Part shown: one piece after another, positions 51,552 to 58,183 of the stretch
Layout: each line of letters opens with the position of its first letter
Numbering within the stretch: position 1 is the stretch's first letter
Assembly (NCBI RefSeq): GCF_001693515.2
Contig: NZ_CP042968.1
Span: forward strand, 2,046,001-2,110,000
Length of the DNA: 64,000 nucleotides
Reading direction: 5' to 3'
Source: Bradyrhizobium paxllaeri
Lineage (GTDB): Bacteria > Pseudomonadota > Alphaproteobacteria > Rhizobiales > Xanthobacteraceae
Program-made: the position numbers and the translations under genes
Notes under the pieces: model-generated
Databases searched by the model: none
Seen by the model: the letters and a program-made list of their open reading frames with translations, nothing else
What the model was told of the DNA's origin: nothing

Positions 51552-52241
51552 TCAATTCTGCCCCGGCCATCTGGCGCGGTAGCGGATTTCACTGCCGTCG
51601 CGATTGGCCTGCCACACTCCGAACTCCGGCGTATGCGGCGCCCTGGCGGAGAGGCCGATGAGATAGAGCCGGTCAGGCTGGTCCTTGATCTTGATCTCCA
51701 ACTGCCGGTGCGCCGTGCGGAAGGCGAGCTGCACTTGGCCGGTGATGACCGGCCGGTCGTCATCGCGGCGGAACAGGTCGGACCGTATCTCGCCCGGCAT
51801 GGTGTTCAGATCGGTCTGCAGTTCGGCCGCCATGTCACGGGCCGAACTCGGCAATGCCATTCCGGCAGGGAGGCGAACCTCAAAGACGAGAAGCGGGTTG
51901 GGGGCATTCGGATTCAGCCAGGGCGTCGCCGTCGTGATGGCATAGACATAATAGGTGGTGCCGGCCGCAGCGCAGAGCGCGATCAGAACCGTCGATGCCT
52001 TCAGGCTGTTGCGGAGAAATCCGTCGCTGTTTTCTCCGCCGCGCAGCCGCCTCGCGAACGCCGTGCCGAGCAGGAGGCCCGCGATGGCGCCGCCTGGCGC
52101 AAACACCAATAGCGCCAGCACGCCTGATAAGATCGGATCGGCCCGGTTTCCGAAGCCGATCAGCTCAAGCAGCAGCAATGTCGCGACAAAGCCAATGACC
52201 GCGCCGACGACCCCGCCGGCGACTTGCAATGAATTCTTCAA
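51552..52241 (-). CDS. Membrane protein of unknown function
   Basis: The 229-residue protein starts at a TTG at 52241, preceded by GAGGAA five nt away. Residues about 5-65 contain two strongly hydrophobic helices (VAGGVVGAVIGFVATLLLL and ILSGVLALLVFAPGGAIAGLLLG) and a third lies near 82-102. The remaining 125 residues are soluble, with a beta-rich segment ('LLVFEVRLPAGMAL', 'ITGQVQLAFRTAHRQLEIKIKD'). I do not recognise the family. It could be an envelope-stress or lipid-associated protein. It sits alone between the cyclase gene and the enamidase gene. Confidence 0.65.
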   Translation of the reverse strand: MKNSLQVAGGVVGAVIGFVATLLLLELIGFGNRADPILSGVLALLVFAPGGAIAGLLLGTAFARRLRGGENSDGFLRNSLKASTVLIALCAAAGTTYYVYAITTATPWLNPNAPNPLLVFEVRLPAGMALPSSARDMAAELQTDLNTMPGEIRSDLFRRDDDRPVITGQVQLAFRTAHRQLEIKIKDQPDRLYLIGLSARAPHTPEFGVWQANRDGSEIRYRARWPGQN

Positions 52242-52380
52242 ATGTTCCTCGAAAGTCTGAGCAAATGGCCGTCAGGCCAGCCCGCATTGGACGGGGCTAT
52301 CAGGCAATTCGTTCACGGCCTTCGAGGCTCGATGTGACTTTTTCACGCGCGCCGGCGTCGTCGTGCCGCGACCGGCGCTA

Positions 52381-53580
52381 TCAATGCCCGCTGTCGATCT
52401 CCGGCACTTTCCCGGCCGGCGGCGTGTTGCGGCTGCGCTGGGTGCGGACGATGCCGTCGATGATGGTCATGCCGATGCCGGGGAGGTCGCCGAGCTGCAC
52501 GCTTTCGAGGATGTTCTTGCCGGGCGAGTGCTGCGCCTTGTCCATCAGGACGAAGTCTGCCGAGCGGCCGACTTCGATGATGCCGCAGTCGAGCTCGCGC
52601 ATGCGCGCGGTGTTGCCGGTCGCCAGGCAGAAGGCGAGTTCGGCCGGCAGGTCGCCGAGCGAGGACAGCATCGAGACCATGCGAAGGATACCAAGCGGCT
52701 GCACGCCGGAGCCGGCGGGCGCGTCGGTGCCGAGGATGACGCGGTGCAAATCGCCCATCTCGCGCGCGGTGCGCAGCGTGAACAGCGCCGAACGCTCGTT
52801 GCCGTTGTGAACCAGCTCGAGCCCGCGCTTGCAACCCTCGCAGATGCAACGGATCTGATCGTCGGGCAGCGCGGTATGGCCGCCATTGATATGGCCGACG
52901 ACATCGGTGTCGGCTTCCAGCACCACGTCCTTGTCGATCAGGCCCGAGCCGGGGATCGAGGGGCCGCCGGTGTGGATCGTGCTCTGGATGCCGTATTTGC
53001 GCGCCCAGCCCACCATCTTGCGCGCGGTAGGACCGTCTTTCACGCCGCCGAGGCCGACTTCGCCGAGCAGCTTGACGCCGGCCGCGGCCATTTCCTTGAA
53101 ATCGTCTTCCACCATCTCGCATTCGATGACAGGCGCGCCAGCATGCACCTTTACGCCGCCGGGCCGCAACGTCCAGAATGCGCGCTGCGCAAAGATCGCC
53201 ATCGCCTTCAGGCCGACGACGTCGCGGGGGCGACCGGGCATGTGGACCTCGCCGGCCGAGATCATGGTGGTGACGCCGCCATGCAGATAGCTGTCGATCC
53301 AGTTGATCTGGTTCTGCCGCGGCGTCCAGTCGCCGGCGACGGGATGGACGTGACTGTCGATCAGGCCCGGCGCGACGGTGGTGCCGTTGGCGTTGACGAT
53401 TGTGGTCGCGCCCTCGATATCGACGTCCTTGAAGCGGCCGATGGCAGTGATCTTGCCGTTCTCGGCAACGATCGTGTCGCCGTCCAGGATCGGTTTTTCC
53501 AGGGCACCCGACAGCAGCAGCCCGATATTGCGGATCACCAGCTTGCTCGGGCCGGTAGCCTGGGGTGCATCGTGGGCCAT
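52381..53580 (-). CDS. ena: Enamidase-like amidohydrolase
   Basis: The 399-residue amidohydrolase-superfamily protein starts at the ATG at 53580, with AAGGA about 7 nt upstream. It has the metal-binding H77-x-H79 (GLIDSHVHP), a KLLGEVGLGG strand with the bridging carboxylate position, H in 'QSTIHTGGPS', H in 'VVGHINGGHTAL' and D in 'ILGTDAPAG'. I match it to the enamidase of Eubacterium barkeri nicotinate fermentation, which hydrolyses 1,4,5,6-tetrahydro-6-oxonicotinate to 2-formylglutarate and ammonium. Related operators upstream here and at hnr support the same pathway. Dihydroorotase- or imidazolonepropionase-like activities are alternatives. Confidence 0.7.
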   Translation of the reverse strand: MAHDAPQATGPSKLVIRNIGLLLSGALEKPILDGDTIVAENGKITAIGRFKDVDIEGATTIVNANGTTVAPGLIDSHVHPVAGDWTPRQNQINWIDSYLHGGVTTMISAGEVHMPGRPRDVVGLKAMAIFAQRAFWTLRPGGVKVHAGAPVIECEMVEDDFKEMAAAGVKLLGEVGLGGVKDGPTARKMVGWARKYGIQSTIHTGGPSIPGSGLIDKDVVLEADTDVVGHINGGHTALPDDQIRCICEGCKRGLELVHNGNERSALFTLRTAREMGDLHRVILGTDAPAGSGVQPLGILRMVSMLSSLGDLPAELAFCLATGNTARMRELDCGIIEVGRSADFVLMDKAQHSPGKNILESVQLGDLPGIGMTIIDGIVRTQRSRNTPPAGKVPEIDSGH

Positions 53581-53653
53581 GGTTTTTCCTTTTGGTTCAA
53601 TGCCTTCGCCGGACATTCTGCCCGGCTTGACGATCCGATCAAGCTGGATTATT

Positions 53654-53680
53654 CATTTGTATACGAATGATCGTATACGA
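53654..53680. promoter_or_regulatory. Two GTATAC-centred palindromes in the enamidase/FNR divergent promoter
   Basis: CATTTGTATACGAATG (53654-53669, one mismatch from perfect) and TCGTATACGA (53671-53680, perfect) are nearly contiguous. They lie 74-89 nt upstream of the enamidase ATG and 46-55 nt upstream of the FNR ATG. Their core closely matches the sites at 32051 and 32206, implying one regulator for both loci. Confidence 0.65.
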
Positions 53681-53725
53681 ATGATACGGCCGGTCAATCC
53701 GGCCAGCAGGTCAGGAAACGGTGCG

Positions 53726-54499
53726 ATGAGCAATTTCAACCAAGAAAGCGTCTTGAGCGTCCATCACTGGACCGACACGCTGTTCAGCTTCACCACCACG
53801 CGCGATCCTTCGTTCCGTTTCCGCAACGGCGAGTTCACCATGATCGGGCTCAAGGTCGGCGAGAAGCCGCTACTCCGTGCCTACTCGGTCGCCAGCGCCA
53901 ATTACGAGGACCGGCTCGAATTCTTCTCGATCAAGGTGCCGGACGGCCCGCTGACCTCGCGGCTCCAGCACTTGAAGCAGGGCGACGAGATCATCGTCAG
54001 CCGCAAGGCCACCGGCACGCTGGTCATCGACAATCTCGAAGACGGTCGCAACCTCTATCTGATCGGCACCGGCACCGGGCTGGCGCCGTTCCTTTCCGTG
54101 ATCAAGGATCCCGAGACCTATGAGCGGTTCGAGAAGGTGGTGCTGCTTCACGGCTGCCGCCGCGTCGCCGAGCTCGCCTATGGCGAAATGATCACCGAAA
54201 AGCTGCCGAACGACGAACTGATCGGCGAGTGCATCCGCAACCAGCTCATCTATTATCCGACCGTAACGCGCGATCCCTTCCGCAACCGCGGCCGCATCAC
54301 CGACCTGATCACGTCAGGAAAACTGTTCGGCGACATCGGGCTGGCCTCGCTCGATCCCGCGCATGACCGCGTCATGATCTGCGGCAGCCCGGCGCTGGTG
54401 GCCGACACCCGCACGCTGCTCAACGGCAAGGGCTTTGTCGAAGGCAATCACGGCGAGCCGGCGCAGTTCGTCGTCGAGAAGGCGTTCGCGGAGCGGTAA
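53726..54499 (+). CDS. fpr: Ferredoxin-NADP reductase
   Basis: The 257-residue FAD enzyme is of the bacterial FPR type: FAD-binding 'RAYSVASANYEDRLEFFSIKV' (about 50-70), 'GPLTSRLQHLKQGDEI', NADP-binding 'LIGTGTGLAPFLSVIKD' near 112-128, and 'VMICGSPALVADTRTLL' with the C-terminal extension ending FAER, which covers the FAD isoalloxazine in FPR. It exchanges electrons between NADPH and ferredoxin or flavodoxin. It is divergent from the enamidase gene with operators between. I infer that it supplies reduced ferredoxin to the 6-hydroxynicotinate reductase-like enzyme; general roles in oxidative stress are also possible. Confidence 0.9.
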   Translation: MSNFNQESVLSVHHWTDTLFSFTTTRDPSFRFRNGEFTMIGLKVGEKPLLRAYSVASANYEDRLEFFSIKVPDGPLTSRLQHLKQGDEIIVSRKATGTLVIDNLEDGRNLYLIGTGTGLAPFLSVIKDPETYERFEKVVLLHGCRRVAELAYGEMITEKLPNDELIGECIRNQLIYYPTVTRDPFRNRGRITDLITSGKLFGDIGLASLDPAHDRVMICGSPALVADTRTLLNGKGFVEGNHGEPAQFVVEKAFAER

Positions 54500-54512
54500 G
54501 CTTCTTACGAAG

Positions 54513-55286
54513 CTAGGGCCTGACGGCGGGTGCCTCCATCGGCATCCCGCGCGCCCGCGACATCAGATACAGCTCCAGTTCGACCAGTTCCGGCGCGCCG
54601 TAATCATAGGCTTGCGCCCGGATGCCCGTGATGCAGGCGCGGAGCCGCCGCTGCAGCGATCCCAGCGACTGCCATTCCAGCCGGTAGAGCGGGTAGCCGG
54701 TCGGATGTCCTTGCGTGATCGCGGAGCCGGCGAGGCGCTTGTCCCAGTTGTCGTCATGGCAATTCGTGCAGCCGAGATTGAGCTGTCCCTGCCGCTGCAC
54801 GTAGAGCTCGCGTCCCCTGGCGATGAATGGCGCAAGCTGCGGGTCAGCGCCGGCTTCGATCGGCACGCCTTGCGACTGCCGCGCGACGAAGGCGGTGAGC
54901 GCCAGCAACTCGCGGCTCTCGAAGGGCAGCGGAGTCGCCTGCTGGTGGTTGCTGCGGCAGGAATTGATGCGCTGCTCCAGATCGACGGGACGGCTTGCAA
55001 ACTTGTCGAAAGCAGGGTAGCGGGCGGCGACGCCCTTCATGCTGGTGCGGGCGTCACCGTGGCAGTCCGCGCAGGCTTTCTCCGCCGCGCCAGACTTGCG
55101 TTTCCACAGGGCTTCGCCGTCGAGCACCCAGAGCATGCCGGGATTGGCGGTATCTTCGTCCTGCATTGCCTTAGTGTCCGGCTTCATGAAGCTGTAGCCG
55201 GAGCGGCGTTCGGCCTGCGGAATTTCGGTGGCGCCAACGGCACCCGCCACCAGCAGCGCGGCGGTTATGGCGCTGGCAAGTCTCAT
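54513..55286 (-). CDS. soxA: SoxA diheme cytochrome c
   Basis: From the ATG at 55286, overlapping the soxZ stop (ATGA), the protein has 257 residues. The signal peptide is RLASAITAALLVAGAVGA. Heme motifs CADCH and CTNCH are both present, and 'LRACITGIRAQAY' holds the cysteine that becomes the cysteine persulfide heme ligand and active site of SoxAX. SoxA with SoxX oxidatively couples thiosulfate to the SoxY cysteine in the periplasm. It is the last gene of the - strand block; neighbours soxZ, soxY and soxX support the call. Confidence 0.93.
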   Translation of the reverse strand: MRLASAITAALLVAGAVGATEIPQAERRSGYSFMKPDTKAMQDEDTANPGMLWVLDGEALWKRKSGAAEKACADCHGDARTSMKGVAARYPAFDKFASRPVDLEQRINSCRSNHQQATPLPFESRELLALTAFVARQSQGVPIEAGADPQLAPFIARGRELYVQRQGQLNLGCTNCHDDNWDKRLAGSAITQGHPTGYPLYRLEWQSLGSLQRRLRACITGIRAQAYDYGAPELVELELYLMSRARGMPMEAPAVRP

Positions 55287-55603
55287 TCGACCGTGATCGA
55301 CGCGGACGCAGTTTCGGAAAAACCCTTGTCGCCGATCCATTCGAACTCGAACTTGCCGCTTTGGGTCGCGGTCGTGAAGAAGGTGATGAAGGGGTTGGCC
55401 GATATCGCCGGAAACAGGTCGGCGCGGAAAATCTCGGTACCGTTGAAGCGGCACGTAAAGCTCGTGATGATGTCGCGCGGCACGACTTCGCCAGTTGCCG
55501 TATGGCGATAGCCGGTTTCCATGATGTGCGACATCAGCGTCTTGATCTCGATGATGTCGCCGCGTTTCGCCTTCGCCGGGACGTTGATCAGTGCAGAAGC
55601 CAT
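55283..55603 (-). CDS. soxZ: SoxZ sulfur carrier partner
   Basis: The 106-residue protein reads SALINVPAKAKRGDIIEIKTLMSHIMETGYRHTATG, a clear SoxZ beginning, with 'FTCRFNGTEIFRADLFPAISANPFITFFTTATQSGKFEFEW'. Two cysteines are not required. It binds SoxY to form the SoxYZ carrier in the periplasm and travels with SoxY's Tat signal. The start overlaps the soxY stop by one base (TGATG). The length is typical. Confidence 0.93.
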   Translation of the reverse strand: MASALINVPAKAKRGDIIEIKTLMSHIMETGYRHTATGEVVPRDIITSFTCRFNGTEIFRADLFPAISANPFITFFTTATQSGKFEFEWIGDKGFSETASASITVE

Positions 55604-56082
55604 CAGATTACGTCCTCCGTGCAGGCGGCCAGCGTGACGACGACATCGACGCTGGCCGACCAGTACGATCCGTCCGAGAGTTTTGCGATCGCGACGATCT
55701 TCTGGCTGTCGGCGAGACGGATACGGGTCGAAACCTGCGCGCGCCCGGCATGCGGACCGAGACGGAAATTGCCGATGTTCGGCTGCGGGTTCTTTTCGTT
55801 GAAGACGTGGATACTTGCGACGTGATCCTCCGGCGCCATCGGGCTGGCGACGCTGACCGTCATCGGCACGGTATTGCCATTCTCGACCAGCGGCGGGATG
55901 TCGAGTTTGACCTTGCCCGTTTTCACCTCGGCGCCCCCGGTTACGCCGCGGATGGCGGAAGCTAGCGTGGCGGGTGTCGCCTCGGCAGGCCGAACGGTGA
56001 CGATGGGGACGGCGCTGGCCATGGCGGCGGCGCCGGCGAGGCCGAGGAACTGACGGCGTGTGGTATCGGGTCGTAGTTGCAT
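55603..56082 (-). CDS. soxY: SoxY sulfur carrier protein with unusual C-terminus
   Basis: The 159-residue protein has a Tat signal (TTRRQFLGLAGAAAM, 7-21). The body is typical: 'IPPLVENGNTVPMTVSV', 'DHVASIHVFNEKNPQPNIGNF', 'RIRLADSQKIVAIAKLSDGSYW'. SoxY carries the pathway intermediates on a cysteine in a flexible C-terminal GGCGG arm. Here the C-terminus is TLAACTEDVI: one cysteine (C154) is retained five residues from the end, but the flanking glycines are absent. It should still pair with the SoxZ encoded immediately downstream. The arm may function differently. Confidence 0.9.
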   Translation of the reverse strand: MQLRPDTTRRQFLGLAGAAAMASAVPIVTVRPAEATPATLASAIRGVTGGAEVKTGKVKLDIPPLVENGNTVPMTVSVASPMAPEDHVASIHVFNEKNPQPNIGNFRLGPHAGRAQVSTRIRLADSQKIVAIAKLSDGSYWSASVDVVVTLAACTEDVI

Positions 56083-56091
56083 CGCGTCTTC

Positions 56092-56529
56092 CTATTCGCG
56101 CAGCGTCACGAGATACGCCACGATATCCTCGATCTGTTCCGCCGACAGGATCGGCTTGTCGCGCCACACCGTCCCGATGCGCTGCAGTCCGTCCACGCGG
56201 TAGTAGGACGGCATGATCGTCTCGGCATTGAGGCGTGACGCATCCACAAGCCGCAGCCGGAACTGGCCTTCCGACCAGCGGTTGCCGGAACCGGAAAGGT
56301 CGGGCGCCAGGTCGCCCTGGAATTTCTGTTCGGGAAATGGGCCGCTGTGGCAGAGGATGCAAGTGCTGGAACGTTCCACCACAAGTGCGCGCCCGCGTGC
56401 GGCATCGCCGGCCGCACCCGTCAGCGACTGCGGAATGGCGTCACCGATGACGGCATAGTCGCGAAGTTCCGTTGCGGCAGTCAGGCCGGGCAGGACGAGC
56501 ATGACCCCGGCAATGAAGCGACCTGACAT
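56092..56529 (-). CDS. soxX: SoxX cytochrome c
   Basis: From the ATG at 56529 the 145-residue protein has a signal peptide (RFIAGVMLVLPGLTA) and a single heme motif CILCH. The axial Met region is 'NAETIMPSYYRVDGL'. SoxX is the small subunit that receives electrons from SoxA. The gene is 9 bp from soxY and 13 bp from the upstream flavoprotein gene. A longer reading to 56709 overlaps the flavoprotein gene and is not credible. Confidence 0.92.
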   Translation of the reverse strand: MSGRFIAGVMLVLPGLTAATELRDYAVIGDAIPQSLTGAAGDAARGRALVVERSSTCILCHSGPFPEQKFQGDLAPDLSGSGNRWSEGQFRLRLVDASRLNAETIMPSYYRVDGLQRIGTVWRDKPILSAEQIEDIVAYLVTLRE

Positions 56530-56542
56530 GCGATAGGTGGGT

Positions 56543-57823
56543 CTAGCCAAAGACTTCCGCCGTAATGGTCGCAAACCAGGATTGCGCGTAGTCGGCTTCG
56601 CGCGCGCGGAATTCGCGGGGCACGTCCGCCGGGCTGACGCCGCCGGCGCCTTCGACATCGGCCAGCACGCCGTTCTTCGGCTGGTAGACGCCGGCCACCG
56701 AGATGCCATAGCCGGGAGCCGCGAGGCTGTAGCAGGTATTGATCAGCTTCGGCGCGGTAGGCGTGCCGCCTGACAGCAACGTGGCAATCGCGGCCGCGCA
56801 GACTTTGGCCTGTGCATTCGCCGAGAAGGCGGATTTCGGCATGGCGCCCGCAAGACAGGCATCGCCGATGACATGGATGTTCGGCGCCGATTTCGATTCG
56901 AAGGTGACCGGGTCGATCGCGCACCAGCCAGTGTTGTCGGTGGCGCCGGCTGACGCTGCGATGCGGCCGGCCCGCTGCGGCGGAATGACGTTGGCCACTT
57001 TCGCGGTGTGGTTGCCGAAATCGGTGATCAGCGTGTTGGTCGCGGGATCGACGGCATTGACCTTGCCGCCCTGCGACAGCGAGACCCATTCGACCATGCC
57101 GGGATAAAGCTCCTTCCAGGCGTTCTGGAACAGGCGCTGCTTGGAGAAGGTGTCCTTGGCGTCGAGGATGAGCAGCTTCGAACGCGGCTTCTTGGTTTTC
57201 AGATAATGCGCGATCAGGCAGGCGCGTTCGTAAGGTCCGGGCGGGCAGCGGAAGGGATTGGCGGGAGCTGATATCACCACCAGGCCGCCATCGTCCATTG
57301 CCTCGAGCTGCTTGCGCAGCAACAGCGTCTGCTCACCGGCCTTCCAGGCATGCGGCATCTTGGAGGCTGCGGCTTCATCATAGCCCTGCAGAACGTCGAA
57401 GCGGAGATCGACGCCGGGAGAGAGCACCAGCCGGTCATAGCCGAGCGAGGTGCCGTCGGCGAGGGTGACCGTCCGCGCCGCGTTATCGACGCCGGTCGCC
57501 GCCTGCGCCACCACGGTCACGCCGCCAGCTGCGATCTTGTCATAGCCGAATTGCTGCTCCTCGATCGAACGCAGTCCGGCGATGACGTTGTTGCTGAACG
57601 GGCAGGCAGTGAAGGTCTTGTTCGGCTCGACCAGCGTGACCTGCAATTTCGGATCGATCTGTTTGAGGGCGCGCGCGCAACTCGCGCCGCCAAAACCGCC
57701 GCCGATCACGACGACGCGGGCCGCGGCTTGCGCGAATGCGGGCAATGGAAACGTCAGCGCTGCCGCAGCGGCTGCGCTGGTACCCAGGAATTCCCGGCGG
57801 CTGATGCGATGGCTGATACCCAT
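56543..57823 (-). CDS. soxF: Flavocytochrome c sulfide dehydrogenase-type flavoprotein (FccB/SoxF)
   Basis: The 426-residue protein has a Tat signal (ISRREFLGTSAAA), then the FAD motif VVVIGGGFGGASCARAL near 37-53. The FccB-type cysteine pair is represented by 'TACPFSNNVIAG' and 'NTCYSLAAPGYGISVAG', with a further Cys-containing stretch 'FRCPPGPYERACL'. A Pyr_redox_2 core and an FCSD-flav_bind C-terminal domain are evident. It should oxidise sulfide or transfer sulfane sulfur, passing electrons to the small cytochrome encoded 10 bp upstream. The ATG at 57823 has AAGGGGG before it. SoxF and FccB are not distinguishable by eye. Confidence 0.88.
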   Translation of the reverse strand: MGISHRISRREFLGTSAAAAAALTFPLPAFAQAAARVVVIGGGFGGASCARALKQIDPKLQVTLVEPNKTFTACPFSNNVIAGLRSIEEQQFGYDKIAAGGVTVVAQAATGVDNAARTVTLADGTSLGYDRLVLSPGVDLRFDVLQGYDEAAASKMPHAWKAGEQTLLLRKQLEAMDDGGLVVISAPANPFRCPPGPYERACLIAHYLKTKKPRSKLLILDAKDTFSKQRLFQNAWKELYPGMVEWVSLSQGGKVNAVDPATNTLITDFGNHTAKVANVIPPQRAGRIAASAGATDNTGWCAIDPVTFESKSAPNIHVIGDACLAGAMPKSAFSANAQAKVCAAAIATLLSGGTPTAPKLINTCYSLAAPGYGISVAGVYQPKNGVLADVEGAGGVSPADVPREFRAREADYAQSWFATITAEVFG

Positions 57824-57833
57824 GCCGGCCCCC

Positions 57834-58130
57834 TTACTTCTGTGCCGCGAGCCACGCCGCAATCGCGCGCAGCTCGTCGTCCGTAAAACCCTTGGCGATG
57901 CGGTTCATCACCGTGGAGGGAACCGAGCCGTCGCGAAATCCGGTCATCGCGGTCACGATCTCATTGGCGTCGCGGCCGTACAGCCGTGTAACGGGCGAAG
58001 CCGCCGCTGCCGTTGACGAGTGACAGCCGGAACAGGACGCCGCCCCGGGCGGGGGGACGGAGGCCGCCAGCACGGGCAGGCTCGACGCCACAATCGTTGC
58101 CATCCCGAGGATGACAGACAAGGTTTTCAT
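57834..58130 (-). CDS. Small monoheme cytochrome c (FccA/SoxE-like)
   Basis: The 98-residue exported cytochrome has the signal KTLSVILGMATIVASSLPVLA and one heme motif CSGCH, with an axial Met region 'GSVPSTVMNRIAKGFTDDELRAIAAWLAAQ' typical of class I cytochromes c-553/FccA. GGAGGGG precedes the ATG at 58130. The position between the molybdenum hydroxylase and the FccB gene means it could accept electrons from either or both. It is shorter than diheme FccA. Assignment as FccA partner is likely but not certain. Confidence 0.85.
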   Translation of the reverse strand: MKTLSVILGMATIVASSLPVLAASVPPPGAASCSGCHSSTAAAASPVTRLYGRDANEIVTAMTGFRDGSVPSTVMNRIAKGFTDDELRAIAAWLAAQK

Positions 58131-58183
58131 CAGCGGCCCCTCCGGAAGGTGAAGCGGCGGCCCGAAGGCCGCCGCTGCTTTTG

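Noticed and set aside
55607..56362. N-terminal extension of soxZ through soxY
   Set aside because: The frame is open by chance upstream of soxZ; the soxY gene with its Tat signal and family blocks occupies this DNA, and soxZ starts at 55603.
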